NCBI RefSeq assembly: GCF_000741765.1
Contig: NZ_JGZU01000002.1
Span: 100,347 to 164,346 of the forward strand
Reading direction: 5' to 3'
Source: Bifidobacterium tsurumiense
GTDB taxonomy: Bacteria > Actinomycetota > Actinomycetes > Actinomycetales > Bifidobacteriaceae
Length of the DNA stretch: 64,000 nucleotides
Shown here: piece by piece, positions 46,227 to 56,106 of the stretch
How positions within the stretch are numbered: the first letter of the stretch is position 1
How the letters are laid out: each line of letters starts with the position of its first letter
Notes under the pieces: model-generated
What the model was told of the DNA's origin: nothing
Database searches by the model: none
The model's input: the letters and a program-made list of their open reading frames with translations, nothing else
Position numbers and translations under genes: made by a program

Positions 46227-47261
46227 ATGACCATCCACAATTCACTTGCTGAGCTCATAGGCAATACGCCGCTTGTGCGGTTGAATCATGTCACAGAAGG
46301 TATCGAAGCCACCATTGCAGTCAAGGTCGAATATTTGAATCCCGGCGGTTCGTCAAAGGATCGCATAGCGGAACGAATAATCGATGCCGCTGAACGGTCA
46401 GGTCAGCTCAAGCCCGGGGGAGTGATAGTCGAGCCAACGAGCGGCAATACCGGCGTTGGTCTGGCGCTCGTCGCCCAGCAGCGTGGATATCGGACCATTT
46501 TCGTAGTGCCGGATAAGGTGTCTGAGTCGAAACGTGCGGTATTGCGCGCATATGGCGCCGAGGTTGTGGTTGCTCCAACGGATGTGTCCCCTGAGGATCC
46601 CCGGTCGTATTACAACGTATCCGACTACTTGGCAGAACATATTCCGGGCGCATTCAAGCCAAATCAATATCGCAATCCCAACGGCCCTGAAAGCCACTAC
46701 CACACAACAGGTCCAGAAGTGTGGGATGCGACCGATGGAAAGATCACCCATTTTGTGGCGGGTATCGGCACAGGCGGTACCATAACGGGCACAGGGCGGT
46801 ATTTGCGCGAGGTTTCGCATGGCGAGGTAAAGATTGTGGGTGCCGATCCGGAAGGATCCATTTATTCCGACCCATCGCATGTGCATCAATACGATATCGA
46901 GGGAGTGGGCGAGGATTTCTATCCTGAAACCTTCGATCGTTCGATTACCGACGACATCGTGCAAGTCAATGATGCGCAGGCATTCACCATGACCAGGTTG
47001 CTGGCCTCGCAAGAGGGGCTTCTGGTAGGAGGTTCCTCCGGTATGGCGGTTGCTGCAGCGCTGAACTATGCCCGAGAACATGCATTGGGTAGCGACCAAC
47101 TCATGGTGGTGCTTTTGCCGGATTCCGGCCGTGGGTATCTGGAAAAAATCTTCAATGATGATTGGATGATGTCACACGGATATGCGGATGTGGTGGAAGC
47201 CACTCGCGTTGAGCCGATGGCCGGAAAGTATTTGGATGAAATGGAAAAGACGCGCCAATAG
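46227..47261 (+). CDS. cbs: Cystathionine beta-synthase without CBS domains
   Basis: A PLP enzyme of the cysteine synthase/cystathionine beta-synthase fold, joining homocysteine and serine (or an O-acyl serine). PLP lysine K44 is in NPGGSSKDRIAE, the phosphate loop is EPTSGNTGVGLAL, and GIGTGGTITGTGRYL follows. Similarity is to mycobacterial Cbs (ADPEGSIYS, EGVGEDFYPETFD, LLPDSGRGYLEKIFND) rather than CysK. Mycobacterial Cbs is about 464 aa with two C-terminal CBS modules; this protein stops at 344 aa just after the catalytic domain. ATG 46227 (or 46212, five codons earlier). Upstream of metB, forming a reverse transsulfuration pair. Confidence 0.85.
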   Translation: MTIHNSLAELIGNTPLVRLNHVTEGIEATIAVKVEYLNPGGSSKDRIAERIIDAAERSGQLKPGGVIVEPTSGNTGVGLALVAQQRGYRTIFVVPDKVSESKRAVLRAYGAEVVVAPTDVSPEDPRSYYNVSDYLAEHIPGAFKPNQYRNPNGPESHYHTTGPEVWDATDGKITHFVAGIGTGGTITGTGRYLREVSHGEVKIVGADPEGSIYSDPSHVHQYDIEGVGEDFYPETFDRSITDDIVQVNDAQAFTMTRLLASQEGLLVGGSSGMAVAAALNYAREHALGSDQLMVVLLPDSGRGYLEKIFNDDWMMSHGYADVVEATRVEPMAGKYLDEMEKTRQ

Positions 47262-47280
47262 CCCATTCTTGGGCGGAATC

Positions 47281-47326
47281 GCTCATCGGAAGACAATCCG
47301 AAAGACTCCGATTTCGGATGATGAGC
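47281..47326 (+). terminator. Two-level hairpin between cbs and metB
   Basis: Inner stem ATCCGAAA (47296-47303) / TTTCGGAT (47312-47319); outer stem GCTCATC (47281-47287) / GATGAGC (47320-47326). It separates cbs from metB, which lies 229 nt further on and probably has its own promoter. Confidence 0.55.
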
Positions 47327-47554
47327 AACGCCTTTGAGGATGTGCATGTCTCATGCAATGCAGCGCTTTGAGAATTACCTACAAGCTGAAAACGAAGCGT
47401 TCTGGTGGCCCCATAACTGATACGATTCCCAGCAGCATGGAACTTGTGGCGCGAAGCTATGAGAATCAACAATTTCAAAACTTCAACAACGCTCGGCGGC
47501 AAATGTCGAAAACAACACTTGGACAACGGTGAAAACCGATGAAAGGAAACCCCC

Positions 47555-48748
47555 ATGGATAGCAAGCAAACCAAGCACATTGAACTGGCGTCGACTTCGA
47601 TTGCCACCCGTGCAATCCACGCAGGCCAGGAACCCGATCCAATGACCGGTGCAGTGGTTCCCCCGATTTACATGACTTCCACCTTCAAGCAGGATGGTGT
47701 GGGCGGTTTGCGTGGTGGGTATGAGTACACCCGTACTGCCAATCCAACGCGCGATGCGTATTCCGCCCAACTTGCCGCTGTGGAAGGTGCCAAGCATGCA
47801 TTGGCATTCGCTTCCGGCCTCGCCGCTATCGACGTATTGCTTCGTTCCACATTGAAACCTGGTGACAATATTCTGCTGGGCAATGATGTGTATGGCGGAA
47901 CGTATCGATTGCTGTCGAAGGTTTTCGTGCCATGGGGAGTCGGCCTTGATGTGGTTGATATCACCGATACTGCAGCTGTTAGTGCTGCACTGGAATCCAA
48001 GCAGTATTCCTACGTGTGGGTGGAAACGCCAAGCAATCCACTGCTGAACATAACCGATATTGCCGCCACCGTAGCAGTGGCACACGCACGTGGTGCAAAG
48101 GTTGTTGTTGACAATACCTTCGCATCACCTATTTTGCAGCATCCTTTGGAGGATGGAGCAGATGCAGTGGTGTATTCGACAACCAAATACATTGGCGGCC
48201 ATTCTGATGTCGTCGGCGGTGCGGTTCTGCTCAATGACGACGAAGTGGCCGAAAAGGTCGCCTTCCTGCAGAATTCAGCAGGAGCGGTATCTTCCCCGTT
48301 CGATTCCTGGCTTGATATGCGTGGATTGAAAACATTGGAGCTCCGTGTAAAGAAGCATAGTGAAAACGCCCTGCGACTGGCTCAATGGTTGGAAGGTCAT
48401 GACGAGATTGAGCATGTGTGGTATCCGGGTTTGCAGTCCCATCCGGGCCATGAGATCGCCGCGCGCCAGATGCACGGTGGTTTTGGCGGCATGATTTCCC
48501 TCCAGCTCAAGGGCGGCATGGAAATGGCCAAGCGCGTCGTGGGAGCTACGCAGATCTTCACTCTTGCAGAATCCTTGGGCGGTGTGGAATCGCTTATTGA
48601 ACATCCGGCAGCCATGACCCATGCGGCAGTATCCGGCACGACTTTGGAGGTTCCAGACAATCTCATCCGTCTGTCCGTGGGAATCGAGGATGTCGAGGAT
48701 CTGATCGCCGATTTGGATCAGGCATTTGCCGCCGCTCGTGCACAGTGA
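47555..48748 (+). CDS. metB: Cystathionine gamma-synthase/lyase
   Basis: A 397-aa PLP enzyme of the Cys/Met metabolism family. PLP lysine K211 sits in VVYSTTKYIGGHSDVVGG; EYTRTANPTRDAYSAQLAAVEGAKHALAF and VVDNTFASPILQHPLE are family blocks. Gamma-synthase and gamma-lyase cannot be separated by sequence alone; next to cbs the lyase (cysteine-forming) activity is attractive, though the family name in related genomes is MetB. ATG 47555 follows GAAAGGAAA. Closed by a strong terminator. Confidence 0.92.
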   Translation: MDSKQTKHIELASTSIATRAIHAGQEPDPMTGAVVPPIYMTSTFKQDGVGGLRGGYEYTRTANPTRDAYSAQLAAVEGAKHALAFASGLAAIDVLLRSTLKPGDNILLGNDVYGGTYRLLSKVFVPWGVGLDVVDITDTAAVSAALESKQYSYVWVETPSNPLLNITDIAATVAVAHARGAKVVVDNTFASPILQHPLEDGADAVVYSTTKYIGGHSDVVGGAVLLNDDEVAEKVAFLQNSAGAVSSPFDSWLDMRGLKTLELRVKKHSENALRLAQWLEGHDEIEHVWYPGLQSHPGHEIAARQMHGGFGGMISLQLKGGMEMAKRVVGATQIFTLAESLGGVESLIEHPAAMTHAAVSGTTLEVPDNLIRLSVGIEDVEDLIADLDQAFAAARAQ

Positions 48749-48836
48749 TGACATATAGTCAGCGATCGCTGACTTGGTTATGCAATGAGATGCGCGTGAT
48801 CGTTGATCCATCGGTTCGCATACATAGCTGATAGAG

Positions 48837-48862
48837 CAGGGCGGATTTCCGCCCTGTTTTTG
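48837..48862 (+). terminator. Intrinsic terminator of metB
   Basis: CAGGGCGG (48837-48844), loop ATTT, CCGCCCTG (48849-48856), then TTTTTGTG. A classic rho-independent terminator. Confidence 0.9.
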
Positions 48863-48963
48863 TGTGCCGAGATAGGGAGTGCGTGAATTGGTGCATTCAA
48901 CCAAGCAAAATGAACATCGTCCCGGGCGAAGTTCTGTAGTAAGTGCTCGCTACACTCGAAATT

Positions 48964-51018
48964 GTGTTGGAACAATCAGGCATGATAGCAAGCAACAGGG
49001 CTTTGGCTTCGCTGAAGAAGTATTTTGGCTATGACTCTTTCCGTCCCGGACAAGAGGCTTTGGTCAACGCCATAATGCAGGGACGCGATGTCTTGGGAGT
49101 CATGCCCACAGGTGCTGGAAAATCGGTGTGTTATCAGATTCCCGCCACTTTGCTGACAGGGCTCACCATAGTGATTTCGCCGCTGATTTCACTGATGAGA
49201 GACCAAGTGGATGGTTTGAATGATGCAGGCATATCGGCGGCATATGTCAATACCACACTGGACATCACTGAGCAGGAAGCAGTGTTGGAACGCGCCGCTG
49301 CGGGACACATCAAAATGCTCTATGTTGCACCGGAACGATTGGAAACCAGCCGGTTCCGTGCTTTTGCCGCGAGAGTGCCCATCGATTTATTCACCGTTGA
49401 CGAAGCTCATTGCGTTTCTCAATGGGGTCAGGATTTCCGATCTTCATATTTGGGTATCGGCGATTTCATCGCACAATTGCCTCGTAGACCAAGGGTCGCA
49501 GCCTTTACCGCAACGGCAACGGAGCGTGTTCGTCGGGATATTATCGAACTTTTGGGCTTGGACCGGCCGATCACCACAGTGACTGGATTCGATAGGCCGA
49601 ATTTGTATTTTGATGTCATCCGCATGGAGAATAAGCGCAAGAATGCATGGATCGAGCGGTATGTGCGCGAGCATATCGGTGAATCCGGCATTATCTACTG
49701 TGCAACTCGAAAAGAAACCGAGGAGCTCAGTGCACAACTCAATGACGCTTTGCGCGCATTGCGCCAATCGGCAACACTTGGGGAAAGTGGAGAGGTTAAT
49801 ATTCCAACTGCGCCAGACGGCAGTGCATCCACCGAATCCAGTGATGGGAAAACTTTGGCTGTGGCATATCATGGCGGCATGTCCGCTGATGCTCGCAGCC
49901 GTGCGCAACGCGGATTCGTAACCGATGAGATCCCTGTAGTCGTTGCCACCAATGCGTTTGGTATGGGAATCGACAAGTCGAATGTGCGATATGTCATCCA
50001 TCACAATATGCCCGAGAGCATTGAAGCCTATTATCAAGAGGCGGGACGTGCAGGACGAGACGGGGAGCCGAGCCGGTGCACGTTGCTATGGAATGATAGC
50101 GATATTGTCACACGACGCCGTCTATTGGATGCAGATTACGAAAACGACAGGTTGAGCGAAGAAGAGCGGCAAAACGTCCGCGCCAGCAGACGCAGGCTAT
50201 TGGACGCCATGATTGGCTATTGCCGCACCACCTCATGTCTGCATCGATATATGACCCGCTATTTTGGTCAGCAGGAGCCTCGAACCGGTGGTGTGAATAT
50301 GCCTTCGGGCACATTGGATATGCAGTCATCCGCTCAGGCGCAGGATGGCCAGGCCCGCTGTGGCGTGTGTTCGAATTGCGGCGGCACCCTGTCTGTGATG
50401 GATGTGACGCCCATAGCCTATGCCATATGCCGCTGCGTACACGATGTGAATCAGTCCTATGGCATGGGCAAGATCGTGGCCGTGCTCAAGGGCTCGCAAT
50501 CCCAGGAATTATTAAGTCGGGGATTGAATCGACTGCCTTCATATGGCGCATTGAAAGAGACACCAGAGGCAAGAATACGGGATGTGCTCAACCAGTTGAG
50601 CGTTGATGGTTTCCTGCACATTTCTGAAGGACGTCTGCCCGTTGTGGAATTCGGAACCAGATCACAGGAGGTCACGAGTGCACACTTCCATTACGACATC
50701 AAACGTATTGAGCATCGTAATGCCGGAGAGGTGCCGAAGAGTGGTGCCGCAAAGTTGAGGCCAGCGTCTTCGGTTGGTAACAGTGCATCGAATGCTGAGG
50801 ATACGGCTCTATTCGAACGATTGCGTGCTCTGCGTCTGCAGATCGCCAAGAAGATTGGCATGCCGCCATACATTGTTTTCTCCGATAAGACCTTATTGGA
50901 TATGGCCGCTCGTAAGCCTCGAACTGATGAGGAATTCCTGCAAGTGAGCGGTGTGGGTCAGCGCAAGCTGGAACAGTATGGCGAACAGTTCATGGAGGTT
51001 ATTGACCAGTCGAGATAG
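48964..51018 (+). CDS. recQ: ATP-dependent DNA helicase RecQ
   Basis: A 3'-to-5' DNA helicase in recombination and repair. Motif I is GVMPTGAGKSVCYQ, motif II VDEAHCVSQWGQDFR (DEAH plus the aromatic loop), motif VI QEAGRAGRDGEPSRC. The zinc-binding Cys are in YCRTTSCLHRY and CGVCSNCGG, followed by a winged helix and a C-terminal HRDC domain (LRALRLQIAKKIGMPPYIVFSD). A 30-residue Ser/Thr/Gly insertion lies between helicase lobes near motif IV. GTG 48964 is preferred: it lies 7 nt after TACACT (48951-48956), consistent with a leaderless message; GTG 48943 and ATG 48982 are alternatives. Confidence 0.94.
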   Translation: MLEQSGMIASNRALASLKKYFGYDSFRPGQEALVNAIMQGRDVLGVMPTGAGKSVCYQIPATLLTGLTIVISPLISLMRDQVDGLNDAGISAAYVNTTLDITEQEAVLERAAAGHIKMLYVAPERLETSRFRAFAARVPIDLFTVDEAHCVSQWGQDFRSSYLGIGDFIAQLPRRPRVAAFTATATERVRRDIIELLGLDRPITTVTGFDRPNLYFDVIRMENKRKNAWIERYVREHIGESGIIYCATRKETEELSAQLNDALRALRQSATLGESGEVNIPTAPDGSASTESSDGKTLAVAYHGGMSADARSRAQRGFVTDEIPVVVATNAFGMGIDKSNVRYVIHHNMPESIEAYYQEAGRAGRDGEPSRCTLLWNDSDIVTRRRLLDADYENDRLSEEERQNVRASRRRLLDAMIGYCRTTSCLHRYMTRYFGQQEPRTGGVNMPSGTLDMQSSAQAQDGQARCGVCSNCGGTLSVMDVTPIAYAICRCVHDVNQSYGMGKIVAVLKGSQSQELLSRGLNRLPSYGALKETPEARIRDVLNQLSVDGFLHISEGRLPVVEFGTRSQEVTSAHFHYDIKRIEHRNAGEVPKSGAAKLRPASSVGNSASNAEDTALFERLRALRLQIAKKIGMPPYIVFSDKTLLDMAARKPRTDEEFLQVSGVGQRKLEQYGEQFMEVIDQSR

Positions 51019-51214
51019 GGAACGGTCGAAGAATCCCGTCACGAAGCGTTGCAACTATCGGTTCAGTATCTGCCACGTTGACGCAAGTTCTGGTATGCAA
51101 GGTACGCATTGTGAGCTGAAAGCTTTGTGTGCTTGCCGATTGGCGCGAAGCCGCATAGTCTGAAAACGACATGCCTCGGCATGCAGAGCAGACATCCACA
51201 ACATTGGAGACCAG

Positions 51215-51703
51215 ATGAGCGAGCAGAATACCAACGTTCCTGAGAGTTTTGAGTTGGACCATACCAAGGTCAAGGCTCCTTATGTGCGATATATCGATAC
51301 GCAAACCGGTCCGAACGGCGATGTGATTTCCAATTACGACGTACGTTTGGTGCAGCCCAACGAAAACGCCATTCCTACCGCCGGATTGCATACCATTGAG
51401 CACACCATTGCCGTGCTGCTTCGTGAGCGCATCCCTGGCTATATCGATTGCTCGCCATTTGGATGCCGCACCGGTTTCCACCTGCTGACGTGGGGCGAGC
51501 ACAGCACCGAGGATGTCGCCAAGGCATTGAAGGAATCCTTGGAGTTCATTGCCAATGAGGCGACCTGGGATGATGTGCCGGCGACCACTATCGAAAGCTG
51601 CGGTAATTACCGCGATCACAGCTTGTTCAGCGCAAAAGAGTGGTGCAAGGATATTCTTGCAAAAGGAATCAGTTCGGATGCGTTCGAGCGCAAGCTGGTG
51701 TGA
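51215..51703 (+). CDS. luxS: S-ribosylhomocysteine lyase
   Basis: Splits S-ribosylhomocysteine to homocysteine and DPD, the precursor of autoinducer-2, in the activated methyl cycle. The 162-aa metalloenzyme has HTIEH (H59, E62, H63) with third metal ligand C129 in [11 protein letters not shown] and catalytic C84 in [10 protein letters not shown]. Full length and intact. It provides homocysteine, the substrate of the cbs encoded about 4 kb upstream. A perfect CATGCC/GGCATG mini-hairpin precedes it (about 51170). ATG 51215. Confidence 0.96.
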   Translation: MSEQNTNVPESFELDHTKVKAPYVRYIDTQTGPNGDVISNYDVRLVQPNENAIPTAGLHTIEHTIAVLLRERIPGYIDCSPFGCRTGFHLLTWGEHSTEDVAKALKESLEFIANEATWDDVPATTIESCGNYRDHSLFSAKEWCKDILAKGISSDAFERKLV

Positions 51704-51763
51704 GTTTTTTTAGGATTGATCCTTTGACAAGCTGATTGTCGAGCGTCCTTCCAATATCAGTTG

Positions 51764-51801
51764 GGTGTGCGATGCAGTTGTTTGCATCGCACACCTTTTT
51801 A
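51764..51801 (+). terminator. Intrinsic terminator of luxS
   Basis: A 13-bp perfect stem 51764-51776 / 51783-51795 (GGTGTGCGATGCA / TGCATCGCACACC), 6-nt loop, then TTTTTA. Confidence 0.92.
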
Positions 51802-52216
51802 TGTTGCTTTCAGCGGGTCATACGCTCGAATAATGCCAACACTCATGGCGATGGTCATATAGCGCAATCGACGCTATCTATGAGGCGCAGAAGCTAGATT
51901 GGCATGGAAAAGCCGATTTGTGCCTGCCTTTCCCCATAATCTGCCCGTTGCAATCGCGCATATGTGAAGTGCTTCCCGGTAACTGTGCTGGGGCGGTGAG
52001 GTCATGCTGCGAAAATTCGGCGTGTGGAATTGTTTGGACGTTGTATGATGCAATTCGCGTTTGACGCAGTGAGGAAACGAAGCGCCATCGAAGCTTGTTG
52101 CGCACTGCATCAAAGCACCAAACTTGGACATGCGAAGGTCGCCACGCCTGAGGCGAACAATGAGCCTGTCGTGGTAATTTGTGCGTCGATTGTTATTGAA
52201 CGAATGAGGTGGATAT
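51802..52216. other. Gap between luxS and the GNAT gene
   Basis: About 415 bases without a credible gene. It contains a small inverted repeat ATAGCG...CGCTAT near 51860 and, at its end, GAGGTGG as ribosome site for the GNAT gene. Nothing else is recognised. Confidence 0.4.
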
Positions 52217-52744
52217 TTGGACGAAACTGTGACCGAGCGCCATTTCCGTCGCGCCACTATGGATGATTTCGAGCATATCCAGGAGAACTATGCCAAAGCG
52301 CGTGCCAGAATGGCGGCTAATGGCAACCCGACTCAATGGGGCTCCACATTCCCACGTGAAGAAGTGGTTAAGGATGATCTCGAACAAGGGCGCACGGTCT
52401 TACTCGTGGATGAGGAGCAAGGCCAAGAGCGCATACTTGCACAGTTCGCGTTATGCACTGGGATCGATCCCACCTATGTGAGCATTGACGGGGCATGGTT
52501 GGATGATGATGAATATGTGACCATCCATCGTCTGGCGGCCTCCGGGCTGGCCAAACGTGCAGCCCATGATTGCTTGCGTTGGGCTTTGGACCATTATGGC
52601 AATGTGCGCATAGATACGCATCCCAATAATCTGGCCATGCAGCATATTCTTGAAACCAATGGTTTTGCACGGTGCGGTCTGGTGCAGCTTATCGATCGCG
52701 ATGTGGATACAACCCGTATCTCGTATCAAAGGCATGAGTGGTGA
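52217..52744 (+). CDS. GNAT-family acetyltransferase
   Basis: A 175-aa N-acyltransferase of the GNAT fold, substrate unknown. It opens with HFRRATMDDFEHIQENYAKAR, and the acetyl-CoA region is VTIHRLAASGLAKRAAHDCLRWAL followed by NVRIDTHPNNLAMQHILETNGF, which matches GNAT motifs A and B (RTHxxNxxMxxxLEKxGF). A TTG start at 52217 fits the GAGGTGG ribosome site 4-5 nt upstream; GTG 52229 and ATG 52259 would shorten it. Separated from the convergent permease by a shared terminator. Confidence 0.82.
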   Translation: MDETVTERHFRRATMDDFEHIQENYAKARARMAANGNPTQWGSTFPREEVVKDDLEQGRTVLLVDEEQGQERILAQFALCTGIDPTYVSIDGAWLDDDEYVTIHRLAASGLAKRAAHDCLRWALDHYGNVRIDTHPNNLAMQHILETNGFARCGLVQLIDRDVDTTRISYQRHEW

Positions 52745-52830
52745 GCGTTTGAAACGAGCTCAAACACAAGCGTCTCATTTGCTGAGCAACGAGCACTTCG
52801 ATTGAGGCTCCCAGGGCTTTCGGCAGACAT

Positions 52831-52874
52831 AGTTTGGCCCGGCGGTTCCGGATTGCGAACCGCCGGGCCAAACT
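52831..52874. terminator. Bidirectional terminator
   Basis: An 18-bp perfect stem: AGTTTGGCCCGGCGGTTC (52831-52848) with its exact complement (52857-52874), 8-nt loop, between convergent genes. The A/T ends give short T-tracts both ways. Confidence 0.9.
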
Positions 52875-52905
52875 GTCGAATGAATCAACTGCTTACTGCA
52901 TGAAA

Positions 52906-54360
52906 TCAGGATTCCACTTGTTGCGTTCCACTCTCAGATGCGTTATTTGGATTGAGTTTGGAACGCTTCATGCTGTACAGGAAATACACGGCAAGCCCGA
53001 TGGCGAACCAAACGGCAAAGCGCAGCCAGGTTTCCCAATTCAATCCGGCGATCAGGATCAGACAGAAGATAATCGAGCAGATCGGGGTGGAAGGAACGCC
53101 AGGTGCGCGGAATCCGCGATGGGCGTCCGGCTGGGTTTTGCGCATCCATAGTATTCCTGCGGACACGATGATGAATGCGGAAAGCGTGCCGATATTCACA
53201 AGCTCGAACAGAGTATTGATATTGATCAAACCACCCGCCAGAGCGGTGAGAATGCCAAAGAACCATGTGCCCTTGAAAGGGGTGTGGTACTTGGGGTGCA
53301 CTTCGCCAAAGAATTTGGGGAATAAGCCGTCGCGGCTCATGGCATAGCAAATGCGGCTTTGGCCATACAGCTGCACCAGCATAACCGTGGTCATGCCGAC
53401 GAGCGCACCCAGATTGACGACGAATGCGAGCCAGTTCATGCCAGTCGCAAGAATGACGCCGGCGACCGGCGCCTCGACGAATTGAGCGAATTGGTCGTAT
53501 TTGACAATACCTGTCATGATCAGAGTCATAACAATATAGAGCACGGTGGAAACGGCCAGGGAATACAGGATTCCACGAGGCAGGGTTTTATTTGGATTCA
53601 CCGTTTCCTCGGCAGAGGATGATACGGCATCGAATCCGATAAAGCTGAAGAATACGATCGATGCGGCAGGGACGATGCCCATGGGCTGGGTCGATCCTGG
53701 CTGGAATGTGTAAATGCCATACGGGGAGAAAGGTTTCCAATTGGCCGGATTCACATACCAGATAGTGCATGCGATGAACAAGACGATTATGGCGAGCTTA
53801 ATCAGTACCATCACATCGTTGACGCGCTTGGTCTGATTGATGCCAACTGAAAGCACCCATGTGACCAGCAAAACGATGACAAATCCCGGAAGGTTGAAAT
53901 AGGTGGTGACCCCGGGCGTTGTGCCATATGCAGCTGTGAGTTCCACTGGAAGATGCAGTCCGAATTCGGCGAGCATCTTATTGAAATAGCCTGACCATCC
54001 TGCGGATACGGTTGCCGCCTGCAATGCGTACTCCAAGATAAGATCCCAGCCGATAACGAAGGCGATCAGTTCGCCGAAAGCCAGATATGAGTACGAGTAA
54101 GCCGATCCCGAAACCGGAGCCATGGATGCGAACTCTGCATAGCACAGACCTGCAAAACCACAGCATATGGCGGCCAAGAGGAATGATACTGAAAGCGCGG
54201 GTCCCGCAGTGAGTGCGCCTTTGCCGGTGAGAACGAATATTCCGGTGCCGATTATGGCGCCGATCCCCAACATGGTCAGGTCGAAGGTTTTCATCGTGCG
54301 CTTCAGCGGCGTCGATTCCGATGCCAGCTGTTCCACCGATTTTTTGCGTAGTAAGTCCAT
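52906..54360 (-). CDS. APC-superfamily amino-acid permease
   Basis: A 484-aa secondary transporter of the cationic/general amino-acid (CAT/YfnA) group. About 12 helices; helix 1 carries the unwound GIGAIIGTGIFVLTGKGA motif that binds the substrate amino group, helix 6 region FFSFIGFDAVSSSAEETVNPNKTLPRGI is highly typical. Substrate not assignable. ATG 54360; divergent from alr. The C-terminus is charged and polar (KRSKLNPNNASESG). Confidence 0.92.
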   Translation of the reverse strand: MDLLRKKSVEQLASESTPLKRTMKTFDLTMLGIGAIIGTGIFVLTGKGALTAGPALSVSFLLAAICCGFAGLCYAEFASMAPVSGSAYSYSYLAFGELIAFVIGWDLILEYALQAATVSAGWSGYFNKMLAEFGLHLPVELTAAYGTTPGVTTYFNLPGFVIVLLVTWVLSVGINQTKRVNDVMVLIKLAIIVLFIACTIWYVNPANWKPFSPYGIYTFQPGSTQPMGIVPAASIVFFSFIGFDAVSSSAEETVNPNKTLPRGILYSLAVSTVLYIVMTLIMTGIVKYDQFAQFVEAPVAGVILATGMNWLAFVVNLGALVGMTTVMLVQLYGQSRICYAMSRDGLFPKFFGEVHPKYHTPFKGTWFFGILTALAGGLININTLFELVNIGTLSAFIIVSAGILWMRKTQPDAHRGFRAPGVPSTPICSIIFCLILIAGLNWETWLRFAVWFAIGLAVYFLYSMKRSKLNPNNASESGTQQVES

Positions 54361-54643
54361 TCGATCTTCTCTCGTTTACCGTGAGCGTTGAGGCGAACGG
54401 TTCCGCGTACGGAGCACCCGCCTGTGGAATGTGCGGAGAAAGTGGATAGCCTTGTAGGCTTCTTAACCGCAAGTAATGGTTATAGTCCATTGACACGACT
54501 CGACAGTATTGCTGTCCACGGAATGGTCGGGAATATGGTGCGTGCGGCATTATTTCATCCGTGATTTCAAATGTTGGACGAATATGTGGGAACGAAGTGA
54601 TGGTTGCTTTCTGCGGTGTCAATGTCGCAGCCGCAGAGCAACA

Positions 54644-56008
54644 ATGGATGGCATGAGCATGAGTGCATTGCCGCAATGGCATTTTTCATCCCCCCAAGGT
54701 CTTGCAAATTATGAGGCGGCCTGCCGTCATTATCCAGCGCAGGCGATCGTTGACCTCGTAGCTTTGCGAGACAATATGCGCCATCTGGTTCAGGTCTCTC
54801 ACGAGGCTTCAGATGCCGAGGTCATGGGTGTGGTGAAAGGTGACGCATACGGTCATGGTCTGATTCCGACAGCATTGGCTGCATTGGCGGGTGGTGCGAC
54901 ATGGTTGGGAACCGCACAATCCCGCGAAGCATTGATGTTGCGTCGCGCAGGTATCGGTCCGGAACGCTGCAGAGTGCTCACGTGGATGTACAACGGCACG
55001 AAAGCACCATTCGAAGAGCTTATTGAAAATGATATTGACATTGCCGTTGGCTCAATTGATGGCATAGAAGCGTTGGCGCAGGCTGCGCGGCGATTGGGAA
55101 GGGCTGCGCGAGTTCATGTGAAAGTCGATTCGGGATTCGGTCGCAATGGCTTTACTCCAGAAGGCTTTGGCCCGGCGCTCAAGCGTCTTGTGGAACTGTC
55201 GTCCCAAGGCGTGCTGGAAATCGTCGGCCAGTGGAGTCATTTGGCTGTTGCCGATGCGCCGGATATTCCTCAATTCGTGGATGTCACCGAAGGGCAGATC
55301 GCTCAATTCAATACCTTCACAGCAATGATGCGGGAAGCAGGGATTGCGCCGAAGATTCGCCATCTTGCCAATACGGCTGCAACGCTGTCACGGCCTGAGA
55401 TCCACTTTGAATTGACTCGGCCTGGTATTGGTTTGTATGGCTATGAGCCGGATCCTGCGATGGGCACTCCTTCGCGATACCATCTCCGTCCGGCCATGAC
55501 CTTGCAGGCGCAATTGGGAACTGTGAAAAAGGTCGAGGCGGGTCATGGCATTTCATACGGCAGAACCTATGTGACTGCACATGAGACAAGCACGGCGATT
55601 GTTCCCATCGGATATGCGGATGGCATTCATCGCTCTGCTTCAGGCTTCGACACCCCAAGCGCTCGGCATACCGACAAACTCGGTGGTCCTGTGCGCGTCA
55701 TGACGGCTCAAGGTCCGCGGATTATGCATGTTTCGGGCCGCGTATGCATGGATCAATTCGTATTGGATCTGCAGGGCGATGCGGAAAGCATGGGAGTCCG
55801 AGAAGGCGATACCGTCGAACTCTTCGGTCCTGGCAGGGGCGAGGAGTTCCTTGAGCCAACGGCTGATGACTGGGCGCGTGCAGCCGAAACCATAAGCTAC
55901 GAGATTTTCACATGTCTGCGCACGCGCATACCGCGGTTGTATCTGGGGGCTTTTGAAGTTCTTGACGAGCATGACAGAGCGATGCTCGACCCCTCGACTC
56001 TGTTGTGA
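54644..56008 (+). CDS. alr: Alanine racemase
   Basis: A PLP enzyme making D-alanine for peptidoglycan. The 454-aa fold-type III protein has PLP lysine K65 in MGVVKGDAYGHG; HVKVDSGFGRNGF, HLANTAATLS, and RPGIGLYGYEP mark the TIM barrel, and the C-terminal beta domain includes GHGISYGRTYV with the catalytic Tyr and VSGRVCMDQFVLDL. ATG 54644 is used; ATG 54653 and 54659 are alternatives without a better ribosome site. TTAACC/GGTTA words and TTGACA lie in the upstream 283 nt shared with the permease. Directly followed by dgt. Confidence 0.94.
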   Translation: MDGMSMSALPQWHFSSPQGLANYEAACRHYPAQAIVDLVALRDNMRHLVQVSHEASDAEVMGVVKGDAYGHGLIPTALAALAGGATWLGTAQSREALMLRRAGIGPERCRVLTWMYNGTKAPFEELIENDIDIAVGSIDGIEALAQAARRLGRAARVHVKVDSGFGRNGFTPEGFGPALKRLVELSSQGVLEIVGQWSHLAVADAPDIPQFVDVTEGQIAQFNTFTAMMREAGIAPKIRHLANTAATLSRPEIHFELTRPGIGLYGYEPDPAMGTPSRYHLRPAMTLQAQLGTVKKVEAGHGISYGRTYVTAHETSTAIVPIGYADGIHRSASGFDTPSARHTDKLGGPVRVMTAQGPRIMHVSGRVCMDQFVLDLQGDAESMGVREGDTVELFGPGRGEEFLEPTADDWARAAETISYEIFTCLRTRIPRLYLGAFEVLDEHDRAMLDPSTLL

Positions 56009-56106
56009 TCCCTGAGCTATGCACTCGGATTGCCCTTCTGACGGTATGCTGTGTGCGCTAATGTAGTCACCAGTGACATTGCAACGTTCCGTCGGGAAGG
56101 GGAAGC

